Made by a program: the position numbers and the translations under genes. A DNA stretch of 64,000 nt from Gracilibacillus halotolerans (GTDB lineage Bacteria > Bacillota > Bacilli > Bacillales > Amphibacillaceae), in the NCBI RefSeq assembly GCF_014206945.1, contig NZ_JACHON010000004.1, positions 124,001 to 188,000 on the forward strand. The letters are read 5' to 3'. The notes beneath the pieces are model-generated. The model worked only from the letters and a program-made list of their open reading frames with translations. It was not told the DNA's origin and searched no databases. Positions 56,230 to 64,000 of this stretch are shown here, in pieces (position 1 is the stretch's first letter; each line of letters starts with the position of its first letter).

Positions 56230-57975
56230 TTAAAATTGAACACAGATAAATCCATACGGAGCGAGTACTATTTCCGCTTGACCATCAAATCTGATTTTTT
56301 CCCCTGTGAATACATCCACTACTTCTTTTCCGCATAATATGTCCGTGTTCACTGTTTCTGCAAATTCATTATTATTTAGTGCGAATACAAGTTTAGTATC
56401 TTTTGCTTTTTTCGAATAAATCACAACATTATTATCTGCCTGCTCAAATCGAAACGTAGCGTCATTACCGAAAGTAGCGATATTTTTACGCAAATGGATT
56501 AACTGCTTTACAAACGATAATAACTCTCTATTTTGTTGCGAAGGGTCCCACTCCATACATTCTCTACAGCCTGGATCTTCTCCACCTGTCATTCCAACTT
56601 CATCCCCATAATAAATACATGGAGACCCTGTATAAGAAAGTTGGAATAGAAGCATAAGCTTTACTTTGGCTATATTTCCATTTGCTAACGTTAAAATTCT
56701 AGCTGTATCATGACTTCCTAATAAATTAAAAGATACTTCATTGACGTTACTTGGATAGCTATGTTGAACCTCTGTCACTCTATCTTTAAACATTGCACAA
56801 TCTATCGTATCTTTTGCAAAAAACTCTATCACAGCGTCGGTAAATGGATAGTTCATTACGGCATCAAATTGGTCACCTTGAAGCCACTTTAAGGAATCGT
56901 GCCAAACTTCACCTAATATATATGCCTCAGGCTTTACCTTCTTAACTACTTGACGAAAGTCTCTCCAAAATGAATGATCAATTTCGTTTGCAACGTCTAA
57001 TCTCCAACCATCAATATCAAATTCTTCTATCCAATATGTAGCTACTTTTAATAAATAGTTTCGCACTTCAGGATCAGAGGTGTTCAGTTTTGGCATTGTC
57101 GAAACGAATGCAAATGTATCATAATTTGGCATCGGTTCGGTTTGTATAGGAAAGTCCCAAGGATAAAACCAATTCACATATTTAGATTCCTGCTGATTTT
57201 TCAAAACATCTTGAAATGGCGGGAAATAAAATCCACTATGATTGAATACCGCATCCAGCATTACTTTCATACCTCGTAGATGACACTCTTTTACTAATCG
57301 GCGAAACGTTTCCTTATCCCCGAACTGTGGATCAATCTCAAAGTAGTCGATTGTATCATACTTATGATTCGAATGCGCTTTAAATATAGGTGTAAAATAT
57401 ATTCCGTTTACTCCTAGCTCTTGTAAGTAATCAAGATGATCGATAACCCCTTGAAAATCACCTCCATAAAAACTTGTTGGCGTCGGCTCACCACTTCCCC
57501 ATTCTAGCGTTCCATCTGGGTTTAAAGACGAGTCACCATTTGCAAATCTTTCTGGAAATACTTGATACCAAATTGTATCTTTCACCCAAGCTGGCGGTTG
57601 AAACACATCTGCTTCATGTACATAAGGAAAACAAAAGAATTGTCCGATTTCTCTAGGTATATTTTCGTAAAATCCTTTTTCGGTAACAACAACACTTGTT
57701 TGTTGATTGCTACATCTAAATCCATATCGAAGCCGGCGAAATTCAGGCTTTATTGTAATCCCCCAATAATCCTTTCGTGCCGTGCTACCTGTAAGTTTCA
57801 TCTGCAACTTTTTAAATTGCCATTGATCGTCTTTAAAATCATACGGGTCTCCATACAACAACTCTACCTTATCTACATCTCCAGCTTTCGTTTCCAATAA
57901 AATATGAACCGTATCCTTATCTTTTGCGTACAAGTAAGGTTGAATTGCCCGATGATAGATTGCTTCTATGAACAT
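56230..57975 (-). CDS. Neopullulanase/cyclomaltodextrinase-type alpha-glycosidase (GH13)
   Basis: 581 aa. N-terminal starch-binding-type beta domain (about 1-125) as in GH13_20 enzymes, then the TIM barrel with nucleophile Asp327 (GWRLDVANE), acid/base Glu356 (ILGEVWHD) and Asp423 (LLGSHDTAR), and a C-terminal beta domain. No signal peptide: it hydrolyses imported maltodextrins or cyclodextrins in the cytosol. Divergent from malEFG, sharing a 289-bp control region. Ribosome site TGGAGG. Confidence 0.92.
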   Translation of the reverse strand: MFIEAIYHRAIQPYLYAKDKDTVHILLETKAGDVDKVELLYGDPYDFKDDQWQFKKLQMKLTGSTARKDYWGITIKPEFRRLRYGFRCSNQQTSVVVTEKGFYENIPREIGQFFCFPYVHEADVFQPPAWVKDTIWYQVFPERFANGDSSLNPDGTLEWGSGEPTPTSFYGGDFQGVIDHLDYLQELGVNGIYFTPIFKAHSNHKYDTIDYFEIDPQFGDKETFRRLVKECHLRGMKVMLDAVFNHSGFYFPPFQDVLKNQQESKYVNWFYPWDFPIQTEPMPNYDTFAFVSTMPKLNTSDPEVRNYLLKVATYWIEEFDIDGWRLDVANEIDHSFWRDFRQVVKKVKPEAYILGEVWHDSLKWLQGDQFDAVMNYPFTDAVIEFFAKDTIDCAMFKDRVTEVQHSYPSNVNEVSFNLLGSHDTARILTLANGNIAKVKLMLLFQLSYTGSPCIYYGDEVGMTGGEDPGCRECMEWDPSQQNRELLSFVKQLIHLRKNIATFGNDATFRFEQADNNVVIYSKKAKDTKLVFALNNNEFAETVNTDILCGKEVVDVFTGEKIRFDGQAEIVLAPYGFICVQF

Positions 57976-58110
57976 ATGAATCCTCCATTCTTATAAACAG
58001 ATTAGGTACTACTCCCCACCGAAACAAAACAAGCGATTGCATGAATTATATCAAAAAATGTCAAGTGATGGATGTTCATTTTTCCAAGATTAAAATCACC
58101 ACCTAAAATA

Positions 58111-58124
58111 TGTAAGCGTTAAAC
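58111..58124. promoter_or_regulatory. cre/LacI-type operator-like site
   Basis: TGTAAGCGTTAAAC matches 12 of 14 of the cre consensus, in the GH13-malE divergent region. Confidence 0.45.
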
Positions 58125-58162
58125 CTATTGATATTATACATTATATTTTTTTAAAATTATAG

Positions 58163-58219
58163 TTGCATTTAATGTTTTTTGATGTATAATAATTTACAAG
58201 ATATGCGCAAACGGTTTCA
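58163..58219 (+). promoter_or_regulatory. malE promoter with downstream LacI/cre-type operator
   Basis: TTGCAT, 16 bp, TATAAT (58185-58190), then CGCAAACGGTTTCA at 58206-58219 (12 of 14 cre positions, with a palindromic AAACGGTTT core typical of LacI-family operators). Position just after the start point suits repression by the LacI-type protein at 62107-63129 and/or CcpA. Confidence 0.65.
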
Positions 58220-58264
58220 TTTAATGTTGCATATCATAGATAAAAAATTGGGAGGTCTTTAGTA

Positions 58265-59560
58265 ATGAAAAAATATTTAGGTATTTTATTAGCAATGCTA
58301 CTTGTAGTCGGCTTACTAGCAGCTTGTGGTCCAGACGAACAAGAAGAGGCTGCAGAGGATCAAAATGATACATCATCGGAAGAAGAAGCTTCAGATAGCT
58401 CTATGCCTGAGAAACCTGAGCAACTTACAGTTTGGGTTAACGCAGAAGAAAAACAAGAAGAAGCAATTGCGCAAATTTCCGAGAAATACACAGAAGAAAC
58501 TGGAATTGAAATTAATGCGATTCCAATTGATATGTTAGAGCAAGTAGAAAAATTAGACGTAGAAGGTCCAACTGGTAATGGTCCAGATATTATTTTTCAG
58601 CCACATGATAGAATTGGTGATTTAGTTCTTAGAGGGTTAATTGATCCGGTTAACCTAGGGGATAAAGAAGCAGAATACCAAGAAGCAGCGATTGATGCTG
58701 TAACAAATGACGGAGACGTTTGGGGTTACCCAGCAGTAACAGAAACATACGCACTTTTCTACAATAAGTCTTTAGTTGAAGAAGCTCCTGCTACTATGGA
58801 AGATTTATTAGCGATTGCAGAAGAGCATACAGATGCTTCAAATGATGAATTCGGCTTCTTAATGGAAGCGGCTAACTTTTACTTTACGTACCCATTCTTC
58901 TCAGGTAATGGTGCTTATGTATTCGCAGAAGATAATGGAACATACGATATCGAGGATATTGGTTTAAGTAATGAAGGCGCAATAGAGGGTGGAAACTTAA
59001 TTCAATCTTGGTTTGATAATGGATATATTCCACAAGACTTAACTCCAGACATTATGAATGGTCTTTTCTCAGAAGGAAAAGTAGCGGCTGTTATTAATGG
59101 TCCTTGGATGGTTCGTGAATACCAAGAAGCACTAGGTGATGATTTACAAGCAGGTATCTTACCAGTACTTGATAACGGTGAAAATCCAAAATCATTTGTT
59201 GGAGTAAAAGCATACTTACTATCTTACTACTCTGAAAACAAAGAATGGGCAGAAGATTTCATGGCATATATCACAAACTCTGAAAACTCTATGCTTTACT
59301 ATGATGTTGCAGGAGAAATGCCAGCTCGTATCGACTCTATCGATGATCCTTTAATAGCCGAAGATCCAATCTATTCAGCATTTGCTGAGCAAGCAACGTT
59401 TGGAGAACCAATGCCAGGCGTACCTGCTATGCAACAAGTGTGGGATCCAATTAACAATGCATTAACATTTATTTCTAAAGGTGAGCCAGTAGATGAAGTA
59501 TTAGAAGAAGCTGTTGGAGTTATTGAAGATAACATTGCTGCTTCAGGAGCTACTCAATAA
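58265..59560 (+). CDS. malE: Maltose/maltodextrin-binding lipoprotein
   Basis: 431 aa. Signal peptide with lipobox LAAC (Cys about 21), acidic linker (about 23-50), then the type II binding-protein fold: LTVWVNAEEKQEEAI, GPDIIFQPHDRIGDLV, YNKSLV and INGPWMVREY are typical of MalE/MdxE. Delivers maltodextrins to MalFG. A strong hairpin after the gene separates it from malF, which would favour excess binding protein. Confidence 0.93.
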   Translation: MKKYLGILLAMLLVVGLLAACGPDEQEEAAEDQNDTSSEEEASDSSMPEKPEQLTVWVNAEEKQEEAIAQISEKYTEETGIEINAIPIDMLEQVEKLDVEGPTGNGPDIIFQPHDRIGDLVLRGLIDPVNLGDKEAEYQEAAIDAVTNDGDVWGYPAVTETYALFYNKSLVEEAPATMEDLLAIAEEHTDASNDEFGFLMEAANFYFTYPFFSGNGAYVFAEDNGTYDIEDIGLSNEGAIEGGNLIQSWFDNGYIPQDLTPDIMNGLFSEGKVAAVINGPWMVREYQEALGDDLQAGILPVLDNGENPKSFVGVKAYLLSYYSENKEWAEDFMAYITNSENSMLYYDVAGEMPARIDSIDDPLIAEDPIYSAFAEQATFGEPMPGVPAMQQVWDPINNALTFISKGEPVDEVLEEAVGVIEDNIAASGATQ

Positions 59561-59574
59561 TTGGCATATGCTAA

Positions 59575-59610
59575 ATATATGGGGAGCAATCTGCTTCCCA
59601 TATATTTTTT
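59575..59610 (+). terminator. Intra-operon terminator between malE and malF
   Basis: ATATATGGG-GAGCA / TGCTT-CCCATATAT stem (14 pairs) followed by six T residues. Partial read-through is expected since malFG lack an obvious promoter of their own. Confidence 0.85.
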
Positions 59611-59681
59611 AAAAAAGTATGAGAAACGAATTAACAGGAATCTATCGTATACTATTATAGTTTTTCTAAGGAGGGACAAGA

Positions 59682-60977
59682 ATGGCAAATATAGATAGAG
59701 ATGCCAAACAAAAAGGGACAAAAGCTCAAAATATAGCAACAGTCTTATCCATTATTCCTGGCCTCGGCCAAATTTACAATCGTCGTTATTTAAAAGGAAT
59801 TATTCTTTTTGTTATTGCCGTTTCATTTCTTATTACATTTTGGAACTTTATAGATATAGGATTATGGGGAATTTTCACGTTAGGAACCATTCCTCGTGAG
59901 CACCACTCTATTCAATTGTTAATCCAAGGTTTAATGGCTCTAATCGTACTTTCATTTGGTTTAGCCATATACGCTTATAACTTTATCGATGCACGTAAGG
60001 ATGCTAAGGCACGAGCAATCGGAAAACCGAACCCTACAATAGGGCAAGCTGTTAGAGACTTTTATAACAATGGATTTCCTTATTTCTTAATATTACCAGG
60101 GTTGTTAATGCTATTATTTATCGTTGTGCTTCCACTTATTTTTATGGTTGCGCTCGCTTTTACAGATTACAACCAATACAATGCACCACCTAGAAACTTA
60201 TTAAGTTGGGTTGGAGTACAAAACTTTATCGATTTAGTTCAAATTGATATTTGGAAGGATACATTCTTCTCCGTATTTACATGGACGATAGTTTGGACGG
60301 TATTAGCAACAACGTTCCAAATTGTACTCGGTTTGATACTAGCTTTATTCGTTAACGATAAGAGAATTAAATTTAAACGTACTATTCGTACCGTACTAAT
60401 TTTGCCTTGGGCAGTACCAGCATTTGTTTCTATTCTAATCTTTTCTGCACTATTCAATCCTACGTTCGGTGCGATAAATCGGGATATCTTAAGTCAATTT
60501 GATATTATGATTCCCTGGTTATCTGATCCATTCTGGGCAAAGGTTGCATTGATTATGATTCAAACATGGCTAGGGTTTCCATTTATATTTGCATTATTTA
60601 CTGGGGTACTCCAAAGTGTTCCGCAAGATATGTATGAAGCAGCAGACGTAGATGGTGGAACAAGATGGCAGAAGTTCAGACATATTACATTGCCACATCT
60701 TTTATTTGCAACAGCACCATTACTTATTATGCAATATGCTGGAAACTTTAATAACTTTAATATCATTTACCTATTTAATGAAGGGAACCCTGCTGTGCGA
60801 GGTCAAAACGCCGGTGGAACAGACATCCTCATTTCGTGGGTTTATAAACTAACGTTTGAAACTAACAATTACAATATGGCAGCTGCCATTACAATTATCA
60901 TGGGAGTAATCGTTATGGCATTCGCTTTCTTCCAGTTCAGAAAAACATCATCATTTAAAGAGGAGGGACGTTACTAA
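59682..60977 (+). CDS. malF: Maltodextrin ABC transporter permease MalF
   Basis: 431 aa, about eight TMs. N-terminal segment (IPGLGQIYNRRYLKG) common in Bacillus MdxF/GanP-type proteins. The binding-protein-dependent transport EAA loop is YEAADVDGGTRWQKFRHITLPHL, which docks the ATPase. Ribosome site AAGGAGG. Its TAA overlaps the malG ATG (TAATG). Confidence 0.92.
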   Translation: MANIDRDAKQKGTKAQNIATVLSIIPGLGQIYNRRYLKGIILFVIAVSFLITFWNFIDIGLWGIFTLGTIPREHHSIQLLIQGLMALIVLSFGLAIYAYNFIDARKDAKARAIGKPNPTIGQAVRDFYNNGFPYFLILPGLLMLLFIVVLPLIFMVALAFTDYNQYNAPPRNLLSWVGVQNFIDLVQIDIWKDTFFSVFTWTIVWTVLATTFQIVLGLILALFVNDKRIKFKRTIRTVLILPWAVPAFVSILIFSALFNPTFGAINRDILSQFDIMIPWLSDPFWAKVALIMIQTWLGFPFIFALFTGVLQSVPQDMYEAADVDGGTRWQKFRHITLPHLLFATAPLLIMQYAGNFNNFNIIYLFNEGNPAVRGQNAGGTDILISWVYKLTFETNNYNMAAAITIIMGVIVMAFAFFQFRKTSSFKEEGRY

Positions 60978-61825
60978 TGGCATTACAAAGAAAAACAAAA
61001 TCTAAAATAGAAGTAACGTTCATGTATATCTTTATCATCCTGATGTTCATTGTTATCGGGTATCCACTTGTTTGGACACTTATGATGAGTATCAATCCAG
61101 GTACCAATATGTTAGTGACAAAACTAATTCCTGATAACCCTACATTAGAACATTATATATGGTTATTTACAGACCCAGCTAGTGATTATTTACTATGGTA
61201 TAAAAACAGTTTAATTATTGCCGTGCTAAATTCAATCGGATCAGTAGTAATTACATCTTTAATCGCTTATGCTTTCTCTCGTTATAAATTCTTTGGGAGA
61301 AAATACGGTTTATACATGTTTCTATTATTACAAATGTTCCCTGCTTTGATGGGAATGGTTGCACTCTATATTTTATTGACAACAATTGGTCTTGTAGATT
61401 CCATCTGGGGACTATTACTCATATATCTTGGAGGACAAATACCATTTAACGCTTGGCTCGTAAAAGGTTACTATGATACGATACCTCGTGAGCTAGATGA
61501 AGCAGCTAAAATTGATGGTGCTGGTCATATGAAAATATTCATTTCGATTATGTTACCGTTAGCAAAACCTATCCTTGCAGTTGTTGCATTATTTAACTTT
61601 ATGTCGCCATTCATGGACTTCTTACTACCACGAATCGTACTGACAGACCCTAACAACTATACGCTTGCATTAGGTTTGTATAGCTTTATTAATGACCAGT
61701 TCTCTACTAACTTTACACGTTTTGCTGCTGGTTCAATTCTCATTGCTGTTCCTATTGCATTAGTATTCCTAGCATTACAACGATATCTAATCGGTGGACT
61801 TACTGCCGGAGCGACGAAAGGATAA
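60977..61825 (+). CDS. malG: Maltodextrin ABC transporter permease MalG
   Basis: 282 aa, six TMs, EAA loop DEAAKIDGAGHMKIFISIMLPLAKP. Coupled to malF by a one-base overlap. No ATPase gene follows; a shared MsmX-like ATPase encoded elsewhere is expected, as in B. subtilis mdx. Confidence 0.92.
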   Translation: MALQRKTKSKIEVTFMYIFIILMFIVIGYPLVWTLMMSINPGTNMLVTKLIPDNPTLEHYIWLFTDPASDYLLWYKNSLIIAVLNSIGSVVITSLIAYAFSRYKFFGRKYGLYMFLLLQMFPALMGMVALYILLTTIGLVDSIWGLLLIYLGGQIPFNAWLVKGYYDTIPRELDEAAKIDGAGHMKIFISIMLPLAKPILAVVALFNFMSPFMDFLLPRIVLTDPNNYTLALGLYSFINDQFSTNFTRFAAGSILIAVPIALVFLALQRYLIGGLTAGATKG

Positions 61826-61953
61826 TTGAAGAGTATCTATAAAACTGTACGATAGATCACTTGGCTATCAATACCGTGATACGGATCTTGTACGATGCAA
61901 TGAAACACTCTAGTGGCAATCATCGTGTTCCCTTTCTCCCTTCTGATGAGGAT

Positions 61954-61998
61954 ATGCGAGGAATTGGCTAATTATAGTAGCCTTTTTCTCGCATTTTT
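61954..61998 (+). terminator. Terminator after malG
   Basis: ATGCGAG / CTCGCAT outer stem, inner GGCTA / TAGCC, then seven T residues. It lies 129 bp past malG, within the 281-bp gap before the regulator. Confidence 0.85.
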
Positions 61999-62106
61999 TT
62001 CCTAGTAAGTAATGATTTACATGAAAGTTCTATTTATTAGTTAATTGATTTATAATAAGGATAGATATAATAAAAATAATTGTGAATAGCGTGAAAGGTG
62101 AAGATT

Positions 62107-63129
62107 ATGTCCATTACCATTAAAGATGTAGCGAAGCGAGCTGGTGTTGCTCCTTCCACTGTTTCCAGGGTTATTGCGGATAATCCCCGTATAAGCATGG
62201 AAACAAAAAAACGTGTACGAAAAGCAATGAAAGATTTAGGCTATCACCCAAACATCAATGCTAGAAATCTAGCTGTACGTTCCTCTCAATCTATTGGTGT
62301 CATTATGCCATCATCCGCAGATGTTGCACTTCAAAATCCATTCTTCCCAGAAGTATTAAGAGGAATTGGATCACATTTACACGAGGTTGAATATTCCTTA
62401 TATGTTTCTACAGGTGGAAATGAAGAAACTACCTTTGAAGAAGTGCAAAGAATGGTAAACGGTAATCGGGTCGACGGGATTATCTTACTATACTCTAGAA
62501 TGAACGATCCTGTTCAAGAATTTTTAATGGAAAAGAAATTCCCATTCGTTATCGTTGGTAAACCTTTTGAAAATGAGAGCGAGATAACGTATGTAGACAA
62601 TAACAACGTCCAGGCAAGTAAAGATTTAACCAATCATTTGATTGAGCTTGGACATCAGCATATTGCTTTTATTGGCGGTTCCAAAGAGTTAACCGTAACG
62701 TCCGATCGTCTTCACGGTTACCGCTCAGCCATCAAAGAAGCCTCTTTACCTCTCCCTGACGAGTATATTATTCATACAGCGTTCCTAAAATCAGGTGGAC
62801 GAGAAGCAGTCGAGAAGCTATTTCAATTAGACACCCCGCCTACTGGTTTAGTAGTTGCCGATGATTTAATGACTCTTGGTGTAATGAATGCGCTAGAGGA
62901 ACTGGGTATCAACTGTCCGGAAGATGTATCGATTACTTCCTTCAACAATTTATATTTATCTGAAATTACAACACCTGCACTAACAACTGTTGATATTCAA
63001 ATTTATAATTTAGGGGTACAATCTGCTCGTTGTTTACTTGAATTAACTAAAAATAAAGACGAGCCAGCAAAACGTATTATTATTCCTTATGATATTAAAT
63101 ATAGAAAATCAACAACACCAATTAATTAA
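62107..63129 (+). CDS. malR: LacI family transcriptional regulator (MalR/MdxR-like)
   Basis: 340 aa. N-terminal HTH (TIKDVAKRAGVAPSTVSRVIADNPRIS) and hinge helix (NARNLAVRSS), then the sugar-binding core (SIGVIMPSSADVALQNPFFPEVLRGIG). Sitting behind malEFG, it is expected to control that operon and the GH13 gene in response to maltose or maltodextrin via the operator-like sites at 58111 and 58206. The ATG at 62107 is preferred over the GTG at 62098 from AAAGGTG spacing. Confidence 0.9.
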   Translation: MSITIKDVAKRAGVAPSTVSRVIADNPRISMETKKRVRKAMKDLGYHPNINARNLAVRSSQSIGVIMPSSADVALQNPFFPEVLRGIGSHLHEVEYSLYVSTGGNEETTFEEVQRMVNGNRVDGIILLYSRMNDPVQEFLMEKKFPFVIVGKPFENESEITYVDNNNVQASKDLTNHLIELGHQHIAFIGGSKELTVTSDRLHGYRSAIKEASLPLPDEYIIHTAFLKSGGREAVEKLFQLDTPPTGLVVADDLMTLGVMNALEELGINCPEDVSITSFNNLYLSEITTPALTTVDIQIYNLGVQSARCLLELTKNKDEPAKRIIIPYDIKYRKSTTPIN

Positions 63130-63135
63130 AGTAAG

Positions 63136-63170
63136 ACGCTGGCTGTATTTGAAGTCAGCGTTCTTTATTT
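63136..63170 (+). terminator. Terminator after LacI-family gene
   Basis: ACGCTGGCT / AGTCAGCGT stem (one G-U pair) followed by a T-rich tail. Confidence 0.8.
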
Positions 63171-63320
63171 CTTAGGTAAGCCCTTCTCTACGTCCCGAGC
63201 TTTTTTCCTATATGATAAATATTTCTTCTATTTCTCATTGTTTTATCATTTTTCTTTTACTCTCTACTCATTTTCAGTGGATAAACTAAGAGTAACAAAT
63301 GAAAAGGAGTTGTAGAGCAA

Positions 63321-63908
63321 ATGAAAAACAAATTTTTTATACCTGTATTGGGTGGCTTAATCGTAACTGGAGGTGTTTTTGCAGCACTTACGATTAATTC
63401 AGATTCTGCTAGTGCAGAGTTATCAAAAGAAGAGGCAATGGAAAAGATTCAAACGCAGTTTCCGGGAGAAGTAGTAGAATTAGAGTTTGAGAAAGAAGGA
63501 AGCAAAAAGGTCTACGAAATTGAGATAAAAGGTACTGATCGACACTATGAATTAGAAGTAGATGCTGATACAGGTGAGGTTCTTAAAATAGAAGAGGAAG
63601 TATTCTCTGGTAAAAAGGCATCGAAGGAACAAGCGGGTTCTAATCAAGCAGTTCAAACTGCTGATGATAATGGCGATAGTAAAAATACAACTAAGAAAAC
63701 AGATAAGGATTCTATTATTTCTGTAAGTGAAGTAGAAGCTATTGCACACGATTTTTTTGATGGAAAAATTGAAGAATTAGAGCTTGATGAGGATGACGGC
63801 AGACTCTATTATGAAGTAGAAATGTATTCCTCTACACATGAAGTTGAGCTAGATATTGATGCATATACAGGCGAATTATTATCTATCTCTAAAGAAAAAG
63901 AAGACTAA
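63321..63908 (+). CDS. Secreted/anchored protein with two PepSY domains
   Basis: 195 aa. Signal-anchor at the N-terminus (FFIPVLGGLIVTGGVFAAL). PepSY 1 (about 35-95; YEIEIKGTDRHYELEVDADTGEVL) and PepSY 2 (about 135-192; YYEVEMYSSTHEVELDIDAYTGELL) are joined by a Ser/Asn/Lys-rich linker. PepSY domains are linked to protease inhibition or wall-associated regulation. Extracytoplasmic; target unknown. Ribosome site AAAAGGAG. Confidence 0.88.
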   Translation: MKNKFFIPVLGGLIVTGGVFAALTINSDSASAELSKEEAMEKIQTQFPGEVVELEFEKEGSKKVYEIEIKGTDRHYELEVDADTGEVLKIEEEVFSGKKASKEQAGSNQAVQTADDNGDSKNTTKKTDKDSIISVSEVEAIAHDFFDGKIEELELDEDDGRLYYEVEMYSSTHEVELDIDAYTGELLSISKEKED

Positions 63909-63928
63909 GATTATATGTAACTAGAGTA

Positions 63929-63963
63929 AGTAGTACAGACGCCATTGTCTGTACTACTTTTTT
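63929..63963 (+). terminator. Terminator after PepSY gene
   Basis: Perfect 12-bp stem AGTAGTACAGAC / GTCTGTACTACT with a 6-nt loop and T run. Confidence 0.93.
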
Positions 63964-64000
63964 GCATCAAATGAGTTAGCGTAGTATTGTGACTGATTTA

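Overview
The window looks like a chromosomal segment of a low-GC, spore-forming Bacillaceae. An Oceanobacillus/Virgibacillus-type relative is my guess from protein style, not a proof. Support comes from the sporulation-linked genes (spoVR, yhbH, prkA, a YjcZ-type miniprotein, a YhcN/YlaJ-type lipoprotein), the SigI/RsgI pair, strong AGGAGG ribosome sites, frequent GTG/TTG starts, and terminators typical of Firmicutes. I saw no rRNA, tRNA, phage, transposase or CRISPR-cas locus.

Layout. 0-3.4 kb: a Mn-type CDF exporter, then (minus strand) map-azlC-azlD and a yjcZ miniprotein. 3.5-8.2 kb: SDR and trans-sulfuration pair, degV, orphan sensor kinase. 8.3-11.8 kb: metal block with chrA, a His-rich zinc CDF exporter and its likely CzrA-type regulator. 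These last two are separated by 785 bp of degenerate 21-bp repeats and a 13 x 41-bp tandem array. 11.8-19.4 kb: Pro/Gly-rich protein, spoVR, M20 dipeptidase, GH2 beta-glucuronidase with a divergent AraC regulator, two uncharacterised genes. 19.5-24.4 kb: SRPBCC protein, soluble chemoreceptor, cold shock protein, and a transmembrane chemoreceptor followed by a sugar-binding lipoprotein behind a sigma-D-like promoter. 24.7-30.2 kb: arsRBC operon, then the yrrT-luxS-mccA-mccB reverse trans-sulfuration operon. 30.3-35.2 kb: YhcN-like lipoprotein, yhdB, sigI-rsgI (with a coupled small ORF in front), HtrA-like protease, beta-carbonic anhydrase. 35.5-41.7 kb: aldo-keto reductase, DUF7916-like enzyme and PTS EIICB cluster, a MurG paralogue, MATE pump. 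41.9-43.8 kb: a small AT-rich block of uncharacterised genes. 43.9-56.1 kb: aldehyde dehydrogenase, nucleoside transporter, yhbH, odhAB, esterase, prkA. 56.2-63.1 kb: maltodextrin locus (GH13 enzyme divergent from malEFG, then a LacI-family regulator). 63.3-63.9 kb: PepSY protein.

The genes form recognisable working sets. Metal and arsenic efflux genes carry ArsR-family operators. Methionine-to-cysteine recycling is coupled to AI-2 synthesis. Maltodextrin uptake and hydrolysis sit behind LacI/CcpA-type sites. Chemotaxis proteins are linked to a binding protein. The spoVR/yhbH/prkA sporulation set is present but split over three loci.

The least explained content is non-coding. It comprises (i) two 7-unit arrays of a 21-bp half-constant, half-variable repeat, each just downstream of a CDF exporter gene; (ii) a 41-bp array built from two ~20-bp half-units, with one dispersed dimer 34 kb away; (iii) three 119-bp hairpin elements placed just before terminators; and (iv) a run of nested hairpins at 35.3-35.5 kb.
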